Below are positions 29,550-37,626 of a stretch of DNA of 64,000 nt, piece by piece. The position numbers were made by a program, and so were the translations under genes. The notes under the pieces are model-generated. The model worked only from the letters and a program-made list of their open reading frames with translations, was not told where the DNA came from and searched no databases. Origin of the DNA: an uncultured Tropicimonas sp. (GTDB lineage Bacteria; Pseudomonadota; Alphaproteobacteria; Rhodobacterales; Rhodobacteraceae); assembly GCA_947497945.1 (NCBI GenBank), contig CANMIP010000001.1:248001-312000 (forward strand), in the 5' to 3' direction. The stretch's first letter is position 1. The number at the start of each line of letters is the position of its first letter.

Positions 29550-30835
29550 TGACGAGGCGAGACATGACAACGCTTTTCACCAATGCCCGGCTGATCGACC
29601 CCGAGGCGCAGACCGATCAGGGCGGTTGGCTGCTGGTCTCCGGCGGGGTGATCTCGCAGGCGGGGACCGGGGCGCAGCCCCATGCTGACGCGATTGTCGA
29701 TTGCGGCGGCAAATGCCTGGCGCCGGGGATCGTCGATATCGGGGTGAAGATCTGCGAACCGGGAGAACGGCACAAGGAGAGCTTCCGCACGGCCGGGCTC
29801 GCGGCGGCGGCCGGGGGTGTGACCACGATGGTCACCCGCCCCGACACGCTGCCGGCCATCGACACGCCCGAAGTGTTGGAATTCGTCACCCGTCGGGCGA
29901 GCGAGGACAGCCCGGTGCGGATCGCGCCCATCGCCGCCCTGACCAAGAAACGCGCCGGGCGCGAGATGGTCGAGATCGGTTTCCTGCGCGACGCCGGTGC
30001 TGTGGCCTTTTCCGACGGGGACGCGGTGGCGACCGACACCAAGGTTCTCAGCCGCGCCTTTACCTATGCCCGTTCGCTTGGCGCGCTCGTGATCGCCCAC
30101 CCGCAGGAGCCGGGCCTATCGAAAGGTGCCGCGGCAACGGGCGGGAAATTCGCCTCGTTGCGCGGTCTGCCCGCCGTTTCGCCCATGGCCGAGCGGATGG
30201 GGCTCGACCGCGACATCGCGCTGGTCGAGATGACGGGCGTGAAATACCACGCCGACCAGATCACCACGCGGCGCGCGCTTCCGGCACTGGAGCGGGCGAA
30301 GAAGAACGGGTTCGACGTGACCGCGGGGACCTCGATCCACCACCTGACGCTGAACCTGCTGGATGTCGGCGACTACCGGACCTTCTTCAAGGTCAAGCCG
30401 CCGCTGCGCTCGGAGAATGACCGGCAGGCGGTGATCGAGGCGGTGGCGTCCGGGTTGATCGACACGATCTCGTCTTTCCATACGCCGCAGGACGAAGAGA
30501 GCAAGCGGCTGCCCTTCGAGGAAGCGGCATCAGGCGCGGTGGGTCTGGAGACGCTCCTGCCGGCGGCGATGCGGCTCTACCATGCCGGGATGCTAACCCT
30601 TCCGCAGCTTTTCCGGGCGATGTCGCTTAACCCGTCACGGCGTCTCGGCCTGCCCGGCGGCCGGCTGAGCGCGGGCGCGCCGGCAGACCTCGTGCTGTTC
30701 GACCCCGACACCCCGTTCGTGCTGGATCGGTTCAAGCTGCTGTCCAAGTCGAAGAACACGCCGTTTGACGGGCAGAAGATGGAAGGCCGCGTGTTGCAGA
30801 CCTGGGTCGACGGCAAGCAGGTCTTCGCAGCTTGA
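29549..30835 (+). CDS. Dihydroorotase homologue lacking metal ligands (non-catalytic PyrC-like / PyrX)
   Basis: 428 residues (start ATG 29549; ATG 29564 is an alternative). The amidohydrolase fold is clear (LAPGIVDIGVKICEPGERHKES, GVTTMVTRPDT). However, the metal-binding DxHxH of true dihydroorotase reads D63-I-G65-V-K67, and the catalytic Asp of the 'TDHAPH' motif is replaced (SSFHTPQ, Phe310). It should therefore be unable to hydrolyse dihydroorotate. Similar inactive homologues act as structural partners of aspartate carbamoyltransferase (family knowledge), and pyrB heads this operon. A working pyrC must lie elsewhere. Confidence 0.9.
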   Translation: MTRRDMTTLFTNARLIDPEAQTDQGGWLLVSGGVISQAGTGAQPHADAIVDCGGKCLAPGIVDIGVKICEPGERHKESFRTAGLAAAAGGVTTMVTRPDTLPAIDTPEVLEFVTRRASEDSPVRIAPIAALTKKRAGREMVEIGFLRDAGAVAFSDGDAVATDTKVLSRAFTYARSLGALVIAHPQEPGLSKGAAATGGKFASLRGLPAVSPMAERMGLDRDIALVEMTGVKYHADQITTRRALPALERAKKNGFDVTAGTSIHHLTLNLLDVGDYRTFFKVKPPLRSENDRQAVIEAVASGLIDTISSFHTPQDEESKRLPFEEAASGAVGLETLLPAAMRLYHAGMLTLPQLFRAMSLNPSRRLGLPGGRLSAGAPADLVLFDPDTPFVLDRFKLLSKSKNTPFDGQKMEGRVLQTWVDGKQVFAA

Positions 30836-30866
30836 TAGCAAGTGTGCTGTCTGACCCGGGAACCCG

Positions 30867-31703
30867 TTAGAGACGGATCGGTGCGAAACGGTCCGGCGCT
30901 GTCTCCGGCGACAGTTCCATCTCGATGATCTTCTGCTCGGCCCTCCGGGCAGGCGATCGGAAATCGGTCCGGGTGGTCTCGCGGAAACCGGTTCTTTCGA
31001 GGATGCGCAGCGAGGCCGGGTTGTCGGTGAAAACGCCCGCAAACATCGCCGGAAGGGCGAAACGCGGGATCACGTCGGCAACAAAGCCGGGGACGATCTC
31101 GCCCGCGAGCCCCCTGCCCCACTGCGCCCGCGCCAGGAAATAGGCCAGCGAGTTGTTCAGCGCGCCGAAGCCGATCGAGCCCGCCAGCGCACCCTCAACC
31201 TCGATGGCGAGGAAGAAACCGGGACGCCCGCGATAGCGCCGCTGCCGGATCCATTTTGCCGCCGCCGTCTCGGACAGGGGATGCGCGATATTGATCATCA
31301 TCCGGGCGACCTCGCGGTCCCCGGCGATCTCCCGGAAAGCTTCGCTGTCGCTCTCCTCGAAGGGCCGCAGGATGGCGCGCGGTGTCTCGATCCGCAGATC
31401 GCGCCCGCGCAGCCAGGCCGCGCGCGTCAAGGCGCCCTCGGGACCGGGCAGATGCAACGCCTCGGCATCGGAAAGCAGGAATGCCGCCTCGATCCATTCG
31501 GACAGATCGACGCCATCGCGCACTTGCGCCGTGAGCTCGGCCCGGATGGCGCGCCCTTCCGGCCGCACCTCCACCGCGCCGACTCGCTCTTCGCCCCGAA
31601 GGATCTCGCGCGACAACGCGGCCTGAAGCGCTTCGGACACCGGCATTTCGGCAAGCGCGGCGCGGTCGGGAAGCGCGGTGACCGGTGACAGGACCAGCTC
31701 CAT
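30867..31703 (-). CDS. GNAT-family acetyltransferase with N-terminal extension
   Basis: 278 residues. The first 100 residues resemble no domain I recognise. From residue 100 there is a RimJ/RimL-type GNAT domain (LRIETPRAILRPFEESDSEAF; SIGFGALNNSLAYFLARAQWGRGLAGEIV; FTDNPASLRILERTGF). Such enzymes acetylate protein N-termini or small amines. It lies 3 bp downstream of the GSCFA gene and is probably co-transcribed with it. Confidence 0.8.
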   Translation of the reverse strand: MELVLSPVTALPDRAALAEMPVSEALQAALSREILRGEERVGAVEVRPEGRAIRAELTAQVRDGVDLSEWIEAAFLLSDAEALHLPGPEGALTRAAWLRGRDLRIETPRAILRPFEESDSEAFREIAGDREVARMMINIAHPLSETAAAKWIRQRRYRGRPGFFLAIEVEGALAGSIGFGALNNSLAYFLARAQWGRGLAGEIVPGFVADVIPRFALPAMFAGVFTDNPASLRILERTGFRETTRTDFRSPARRAEQKIIEMELSPETAPDRFAPIRL

Positions 31704-31706
31704 CCT

Positions 31707-33380
31707 TCAGGCCACCGGCCGGCCCAACCGCTCCTGCCGGGCGATCAGGTTGTTGAGGGTGTTCTCGGCCGAGGCCTTGTATTTGAAGTCCCCGGCGCAG
31801 AGATCGCGCAGATAGCCGATGGCCCTTGGCGCATCGGTCTTGGTCAGCGCGCGCGCGTAAAGCCAGGTAAAGCGGTCATCGAGCGTCGATTGCTCCAGCA
31901 TCGGACCAAGCTCGTCGACCAGCCGTTGCGGATCGGTGCCGAGCATCTCCTTGAAGCCGTCATGAAGGCGCACCATCTCATCCCGCGCAGCCCGGCTCGG
32001 CGGCGCGACCGGCGTCTCCGAATACTCCCCGTCCTGCGACGGCGCGGATTGCGCCGGGTTGGACGGAGCGGATTGCAGCCGCAGCTTCAGCTGCTCCAGG
32101 CGCTCGGGATTGTCCCCCCTCGCTTCCGCCAGCGCGACGATCTCGTCGGCATCGGAAGGGCGTCCGCACCGCAAGGCGGCGCTGACCGTTGTCGACCAGA
32201 CGGACCACGTTCCCAGCCGCTCCGATTTCGAGGCACGCATGTAATAGGGCAGCGCCGCCTCATGGCGGTCATGGGCGGCGAAGGTCTGGGCGCGCACCAC
32301 GTCCAGCGCGGCGCTGTCGCCCCAGGCCGCGTCATGTTTCTCGATGGTCTCCAGCGCCTTTTCCGGCAGATCGGAGGTGTTGAAATCCGCCACCAGCCCG
32401 CGCGCGGCGATCACGCTGGCCGCCTCGCTCGGCCCCTGGATCGCCTCCAGAAAGTTGGCCACCGCGCGGTCCATCACCGGCTGCTGGACATGGTTGAACG
32501 TGTTCTCGTGATAGGCGTAGCGCCGGTCACTGAGCATGCAGAACTCGTAGGCCGGGAAGTAGACGCAGCCCTCATGCTCGCGCACGAATTGCTCGGCGGC
32601 GGCGCGCTGGATCGCCTGGCTGGCCATGTTGGAGATGAGCGCATCCTCGGCGCCATAGGTCGCGGGCTGGGCCACGGCGGAGACGGCAAAGACCAGAAGC
32701 GGCGGCGGGCCGGGACGGGTCTGGAAATGGTCGAAGACACGCTGCATCGAGGCATAGGCATCCTCGAAATCGAAACAGTGGAACTCGAACCGGCCCGGCA
32801 TGCGCTCGCTGACACGGCCCGGCACCATACCGTTGAGATAGACCTGGTGCTCGTTGTCATACCAGCATTCGACCGAGCCGAGCGTGATCACGACCACATC
32901 CGCCGTCGCCGCCCCGCCATAGGCCTGCGCATAGGCGCGGCGGAGGAACTCGGCCTGATCGCGCTCATGGGCGAAGGACCAGCCGATCTGCAAATCGCTC
33001 CACTCGCCTTCGAACTCCACGAGGGTATGCGTTCCGCAATCCCATTCCGGCTGCACGGCCCAACGGATCTCGTTGAGCAGCGTGTCCGTGTTGAACTTGT
33101 TGAACCACTTGGCGATCTGCCCCGGCGGCGAGGGCATCGGCGTCTCTTCCGAGCTCGACAGGACCGTCTGCTCGCCGAAAGTCAGCGCGCGCTCGATATT
33201 GCGGGCAAAGCAGGATCCGGCAACGAAAAAGCTCGCCCCAGGCTCGACGCGCGGCTCCTTGCGCATGCGCGGCTGGGCAAAGGGCAGGATTCGGGCGCGG
33301 CCCTTCTTCGGCGCGGCATATTGGCGGAGCTTGTTGCCACCGGTGATACGCTTGACGGTCTCTACGTCGAATTTCTGCAT
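31707..33380 (-). CDS. GSCFA-domain protein (putative SGNH-type hydrolase/acyltransferase)
   Basis: 557 residues from ATG 33380 (MQKFDVETVKRIT); a longer frame to 33431 is less likely. The family-naming motif is present as FVAGSCFARNIERAL, followed by VVVITLGSVECWYDN and other blocks of the GSCFA domain (to about residue 310). The remaining part is helical with TPR-like stretches. GSCFA proteins are thought to be related to SGNH esterases acting on glycans or lipids, but activity is not established. It follows the AMP-ligase gene in the same direction (25-bp gap), so it may act on the product of that module. Confidence 0.75.
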   Translation of the reverse strand: MQKFDVETVKRITGGNKLRQYAAPKKGRARILPFAQPRMRKEPRVEPGASFFVAGSCFARNIERALTFGEQTVLSSSEETPMPSPPGQIAKWFNKFNTDTLLNEIRWAVQPEWDCGTHTLVEFEGEWSDLQIGWSFAHERDQAEFLRRAYAQAYGGAATADVVVITLGSVECWYDNEHQVYLNGMVPGRVSERMPGRFEFHCFDFEDAYASMQRVFDHFQTRPGPPPLLVFAVSAVAQPATYGAEDALISNMASQAIQRAAAEQFVREHEGCVYFPAYEFCMLSDRRYAYHENTFNHVQQPVMDRAVANFLEAIQGPSEAASVIAARGLVADFNTSDLPEKALETIEKHDAAWGDSAALDVVRAQTFAAHDRHEAALPYYMRASKSERLGTWSVWSTTVSAALRCGRPSDADEIVALAEARGDNPERLEQLKLRLQSAPSNPAQSAPSQDGEYSETPVAPPSRAARDEMVRLHDGFKEMLGTDPQRLVDELGPMLEQSTLDDRFTWLYARALTKTDAPRAIGYLRDLCAGDFKYKASAENTLNNLIARQERLGRPVA

Positions 33381-33405
33381 GCGTTTCTCCTCATGTCGGA
33401 GTGTT

Positions 33406-34878
33406 TCACGCCTCCGACGTGCCAAGGGCACGGTAATCGATCTTTCCGGCAGCGGTCAGCGGCAGCGCCGCGCTGAAGACAAAGTCTCGTGGCTGCAGGT
33501 ATTTCGACATCTCGCGCTTGGCGAAACGTTTGAGAGCGCGCGTCTCCGTTCCGGGTTTTGGCACGCAATAGGCAACAATCTTGTTCCCAAGAAGGCGATG
33601 CGGTCGGGAAATCACGGCGACGCTGTCGAGCAGGCCGGAGCCATGCAGCGCCGTCTCGACCTCGTCGAGATTGATGCCGACATCGAGCGACTTGATCTGC
33701 CGGTCCATGCGCCCGGTCAGGTGAATCCGTCCCGCGCCGTCCACCGCGCCGAGATCACCGGTGGCCACGCCAAGCACCTGTTCCGGCAGGCCGAGCGGGT
33801 TCTCGCCGATCCGCCGTCGTACCGCGGCGCTCCGCTCCGGGTTTGCGAGATAGGAATGAAAGGCGCCGGGGCCGAAATGGACAAGCTCTCCTTCCTCCTC
33901 TGCCGGCAACAACCTGCCATCCGCACCGAAGGCGGCGACCTTGATACCGGGTATGGCGCGCCCGATGCCCTCGGTTGTCTCCGCCTGGAGTTCGGGTGTC
34001 AGGCAGGCGGTCCGGAAGGTCTCGGTCAGACCGTAATTGAGAAATGCCCGTGCCGTCGGGAAGGTCTCTCCGACCGCATCAAGCAATTCGCGGGAAAACC
34101 TGGAGCCGGTAGACGTCAGGCGTCGAACGGAGCCGATATCGGTCCGGCCGATATCGGAAACACCGAACAGCATCCCTGCAAAGAACGAAGGCACGCCGGC
34201 CACAAGGCTCGGGCGATCCGAGCCGATGGCCTCGCAGGCGGCTGCCATGGAAGCGTTCTCCGGCAGGATCAATGTCTTGCCCAGCACCAGGCAGCTCAAG
34301 AGCTGTCCCCAGCCATAATCATGCGACCATGGGACGGGGCAGAGGATGCGCTCCTCATCGAGGTAGCCCTGGTAGGCGGCCACGCGACGCGCGCCGTCGA
34401 GCAGGGTCGCGGCGGTCTGTTGCACGCCCTTGGGCAATCCGGTCGAGCCGGAGGTGAACATGATCGAACCGATCTCTTCCGGCGCGCGGCCCGGGCCGGC
34501 CTCAAGCAGCGTCTCGCCCGGCTCCGGACCGGTGGCGAGATAGTCGTCGCTCAGGATCACGGCCGGGTCGAGCAGCGCCTCGACCGCTTTGCGCCGTTCC
34601 TCGCCTGTGTTCGGCGACAGGAAGGCGGGGATGGCGCCGAGCGACCAGATCGCCGGGACGGCGGCAGCGGTTGCAATGCCATTCGCGGCCGGGATCAACA
34701 CATGCCGGCCGCGCTCCACGCCATCGGCAGCGAACATCCGCGCCAGCGCGGCGGCACGGCGGGACAGGGTGTCGAAGCGCTCCAACCGCCCGGCATGGAC
34801 CAGCGCTTCGCGTTCGGGATGCCTCGAGGCAATCTCCAGGAAGGCGGCGAGCGGGGTGTCGATCATCGGCTCAGCCAT
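33406..34878 (-). CDS. AMP-dependent synthetase/ligase (acyl- or aminoacyl-ACP loading type)
   Basis: About 490 residues from the ATG at 34878. Adenylation-domain motifs are present: P-loop IMFTSGSTGLPKGV, LNYGLTET, TGDLGAVD, GRMDRQIKSLDVGINLDEVE and the final AGKIDYRAL with the catalytic Lys. The size is that of stand-alone A domains. It activates a carboxylate with ATP and probably loads it onto the carrier protein encoded nearby. Its start overlaps the end of the PLP-decarboxylase gene. The substrate cannot be read from sequence; an amino acid is inferred from the neighbouring decarboxylase. Confidence 0.82.
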   Translation of the reverse strand: MAEPMIDTPLAAFLEIASRHPEREALVHAGRLERFDTLSRRAAALARMFAADGVERGRHVLIPAANGIATAAAVPAIWSLGAIPAFLSPNTGEERRKAVEALLDPAVILSDDYLATGPEPGETLLEAGPGRAPEEIGSIMFTSGSTGLPKGVQQTAATLLDGARRVAAYQGYLDEERILCPVPWSHDYGWGQLLSCLVLGKTLILPENASMAAACEAIGSDRPSLVAGVPSFFAGMLFGVSDIGRTDIGSVRRLTSTGSRFSRELLDAVGETFPTARAFLNYGLTETFRTACLTPELQAETTEGIGRAIPGIKVAAFGADGRLLPAEEEGELVHFGPGAFHSYLANPERSAAVRRRIGENPLGLPEQVLGVATGDLGAVDGAGRIHLTGRMDRQIKSLDVGINLDEVETALHGSGLLDSVAVISRPHRLLGNKIVAYCVPKPGTETRALKRFAKREMSKYLQPRDFVFSAALPLTAAGKIDYRALGTSEA

Positions 34879-36175
34879 CGGATCGCGGCAGCTCCGCGTC
34901 ATGGGTCGCGACACGTTCCGAAGAGATGTCCAGAAGGTCGTCGCCGGTCCAGAGATACTCCCCGGCCTGCGGGTGGCTGATGAAGCCGGAGGGGCTCGCC
35001 GTCAGCCCGTAGGCGCCTGACATCAGCACGGCGATCCGGTCGCCCCGCGCCAGGGTCGGCAAGGTGATCCGGCGGGCCAGCGTGTCGATGGAGGTACAGA
35101 GCGGACCGGCCAGAAGATACTCCGCCTCGCCGCCCGGTTCGGGGCCCAGCCGGTGGATCGGCCAGTTCTTCTGGAAGACGGAGCCCATCATGCCACAGGC
35201 CGCGAGATGCACGTTGAAACCTGCATCGCAGACCGCAACCCGGACCCCACGGCTTTCCTTGCCGCTCAGGCAGGTGGCAACCATAGCCCCTGTCGGCCCG
35301 ACCAGCCAACGTCCCAGCTCAAGTGCGCGTTCGGCACCGGCGAGCAGCGAGTTGGCGGCGATCTCCGCCAGCGACGCCTCGATGCCGTCCCGAACGGCGG
35401 CAACGTCCAGGTCCGCCTGCCCCTCGTGATAGGGCAGCCCGAAGCCGGCCCCGAAGATCAGCTTGCGCGCCGGCGCGCCAGCCAGCGCGGCCGCCTCGCC
35501 GAAGATCCGGGTCATGTTGGCGATATTCTCGACAATCGCGCCGGCGTCGAGGCAGTTCGACCCGGCATAAATATGATACCCGGTCAGATCGAGCCCGGGC
35601 CTGGCCCCGATATGGGCGATGGCCGCTGCCATCTGGCCTTCATCGATCCCGAACTGGCTGGGATTCTTCGACATCTTGGCGCCGAACCCCTTCGGAATGC
35701 CGTCCGGGTTGATCCGCAGCAACACCTTCTGGACCACGCCCTTGGCTTGGGCGATCCGTGCCGCCATGTCGACCTCGTCCAGCGCCTCGACCACAAGCTC
35801 GGCGCCACAGCCGATGAACCGCTGCAGCTCACTCTCCCGCTTGCCGGGTCCCGAATAGCTGATCCGTGCGGGCGGACACCCCGCCTCCAGCGCGCGCAGA
35901 ACCTCGAAGAAGGAAGAGGCATCCAGATGCCCGGTCGCCGCGGCGATACGGCGAACCAGCGCCGCATTCGGGTTCGACTTGATCGCGAAGCTCAGCGTGA
36001 AGGCATCGCCGAAAAGCCTGTCCAACTCGGCCAGCCGCAGCTCAAGTGCGACACCGTCATAGATGTAGCAAGGCGTTTGAAGATCGGGGGTTTTCTCGAA
36101 GATGCTCTCGAGGAGAGACAGGGGGTCGCGCGTCTGCAATTTGTATCCATTGACCGGCGAAATAAAGCACTGCAC
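34871..36175 (-). CDS. Type III PLP-dependent decarboxylase (BtrK / diaminopimelate-decarboxylase-like)
   Basis: About 434 residues. No ATG fits: I chose GTG 36175, with TTG 36139 as alternative; a longer frame to 36400 runs through the divergent ACP gene. The alanine-racemase-like barrel has the PLP lysine in FAIKSNPNAALVRRIA, the phosphate-binding region in KLIFGAGFGLPYHEG, and the C-terminal domain has the catalytic Cys in AGPLCTSIDT and MSGAYG. The sequence is closer to ACP-linked glutamate decarboxylase BtrK and exosortase-associated homologues than to true LysA (my judgement). It probably decarboxylates an amino acid held on the carrier protein. Confidence 0.82.
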   Translation of the reverse strand: MQCFISPVNGYKLQTRDPLSLLESIFEKTPDLQTPCYIYDGVALELRLAELDRLFGDAFTLSFAIKSNPNAALVRRIAAATGHLDASSFFEVLRALEAGCPPARISYSGPGKRESELQRFIGCGAELVVEALDEVDMAARIAQAKGVVQKVLLRINPDGIPKGFGAKMSKNPSQFGIDEGQMAAAIAHIGARPGLDLTGYHIYAGSNCLDAGAIVENIANMTRIFGEAAALAGAPARKLIFGAGFGLPYHEGQADLDVAAVRDGIEASLAEIAANSLLAGAERALELGRWLVGPTGAMVATCLSGKESRGVRVAVCDAGFNVHLAACGMMGSVFQKNWPIHRLGPEPGGEAEYLLAGPLCTSIDTLARRITLPTLARGDRIAVLMSGAYGLTASPSGFISHPQAGEYLWTGDDLLDISSERVATHDAELPRSDG

Positions 36176-36220
36176 ATAGCCTACAAGGCGCCGTAGCGCC
36201 TCGACAAGAAGGAATTGAGA

Positions 36221-36466
36221 ATGGCCGAGACCGAGCAGCTTGCCGAAAAAATCCTGGAATTTCTCCGCGACGAGATCGACGACGAGGATGTCGCGCTGGA
36301 TGCCGTCACCCCGCTCTTTTCCGACGGGCTTATCGACAGTTTCGCCATGGCCGGTCTGATCGAGTTCCTGGAGGAAATCTCCGGCGCGGCGATCGCGCAA
36401 TCTGATGTCGTTCTGGAGAATTTCGACAGCGTCGAGAAGATCGTGGCTTTCCTGTCACGGGGCTAA
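36221..36466 (+). CDS. Acyl carrier protein
   Basis: 81 residues from ATG 36221 with AAGGA seven bases before it. Four-helix ACP with the phosphopantetheine site at Ser in GLIDSFAMAGLIEFLE, and acidic helices (LRDEIDDEDVALDAV). It is not the housekeeping AcpP, which has a DSLDTVE site. It is divergent from the decarboxylase and ligase genes across 45 bp, so it probably serves as their carrier. Confidence 0.88.
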   Translation: MAETEQLAEKILEFLRDEIDDEDVALDAVTPLFSDGLIDSFAMAGLIEFLEEISGAAIAQSDVVLENFDSVEKIVAFLSRG

Positions 36467-36561
36467 CACCGGTTCACACCGAATTATTTTGTGTTCCCGC
36501 GCTGATCCGCTAGGCTTGCTGCAACGCGACAGGATGCGCCGTTTCGGCGCGGAGGACATTG

Positions 36562-37623
36562 ATGAAGCACTATTCCATTGCGCCGGCCGCTTGGCTGGCC
36601 AGTCTTATTCTATCCGGCGCAGCGCTGGCCGAGGCACCGTTCGAGGAGGGCTGGACGCTGGATCCGGTGGCGTCCGCGCTCACATTCCAGTCGATCAAGA
36701 AGAACACGGTTGTTGAAACGAGCTCCTTCGCGGCGCTGGATGGCGGCATCGACGAGAGCGGCAAGGCCACGATCACCGTCCATCTCGAAAGCATCGACAC
36801 CAAGATCGACCTGCGCAATGTCCGCATGCGCTTCATCTTCTTCGAGACCTTCCTGCATCCGCGCGCCACGATCACAGCGCAGCTCGACCCCGCAATGCTT
36901 GCCGAGCTGCCGTCCCGGCGACGGATGACCGTGCCGCTGGATTACACACTGGACCTGCATGGGATTGAAAAGGCGCTGAATACCGATGTGGTGGTCACGA
37001 TGATGAGCGAGGATCAGGTTTTCGTCTCAACCGCCGAGCCGATCTCCATCTCCGTTTCGGATTTCAACCTCGCGGACGGGCTGAAAAAGCTCGAAGAAGC
37101 GGCCGAAGCACCCATCGTGCCCTCGGCCACGGTCTCCTTCGACTTCATGTTCCAGCGAAACGAGGAAGGCGGGGCAATCGCCCTGGCGGCCGCCGATACC
37201 GATGCGCCAGCATCCGGTGAAAGCCGCGCGTTGGAAAGCAGCGGAACACTGGCGCTGGAGGAGTGCCGCAACCGGCTGGAGGCGCTCACGGAGGCCAACG
37301 AGGTCTATTTCAGTTCCGGCTCGGCCCGGCTTCAGGCCGAGAGCACACCGGTCCTGACCTCGCTTGTCGAGATCATCGGGCGCTGCCCGGATATGGTGCT
37401 CGAAGTGGGCGGTCACACGGACAGTGTCGGCTCGGAGGCGGCAAACCAGCGGCTTTCGGAGAAGCGGGCAAATGCGGTGGCGGACTATCTCGTCCAGCAG
37501 GGGATCGACGCCGAGCGCTTCCGGACAAGAGGCTATGGCGAGAGCCAGCCCATCGCCGGTAATGACACGGATCGCGGACGCTGGCGCAATCGGCGCATCG
37601 CATTCGTCATCGTCGAGGAATAG
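36562..37623 (+). CDS. YceI-like domain fused to OmpA C-terminal domain
   Basis: 353 residues from ATG 36562 after GGAGG. Signal peptide HYSIAPAAWLASLILSGAALA. Residues about 28-200 resemble the YceI lipocalin-like fold (WTLDPVASALTFQSIKKN, SFAALDGGIDESGKATITV, IDLRNVRMRFIFFETFLHP). Residues 235-353 are an OmpA domain (EVYFSSGSARLQAES, LEVGGHTDSVGSEAANQRLSEKRA, RNRRIAFVIVEE). YceI proteins bind isoprenoid-type lipids; the OmpA part would anchor it to peptidoglycan. It is followed after three bases by the caspase-like gene. Confidence 0.8.
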   Translation: MKHYSIAPAAWLASLILSGAALAEAPFEEGWTLDPVASALTFQSIKKNTVVETSSFAALDGGIDESGKATITVHLESIDTKIDLRNVRMRFIFFETFLHPRATITAQLDPAMLAELPSRRRMTVPLDYTLDLHGIEKALNTDVVVTMMSEDQVFVSTAEPISISVSDFNLADGLKKLEEAAEAPIVPSATVSFDFMFQRNEEGGAIALAAADTDAPASGESRALESSGTLALEECRNRLEALTEANEVYFSSGSARLQAESTPVLTSLVEIIGRCPDMVLEVGGHTDSVGSEAANQRLSEKRANAVADYLVQQGIDAERFRTRGYGESQPIAGNDTDRGRWRNRRIAFVIVEE

Positions 37624-37626
37624 CCT

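Noticed and set aside
29549-30835. Calling this gene active pyrC
   Set aside because: The metal-binding His pair and the catalytic Asp are replaced, so the label dihydroorotase would mislead.
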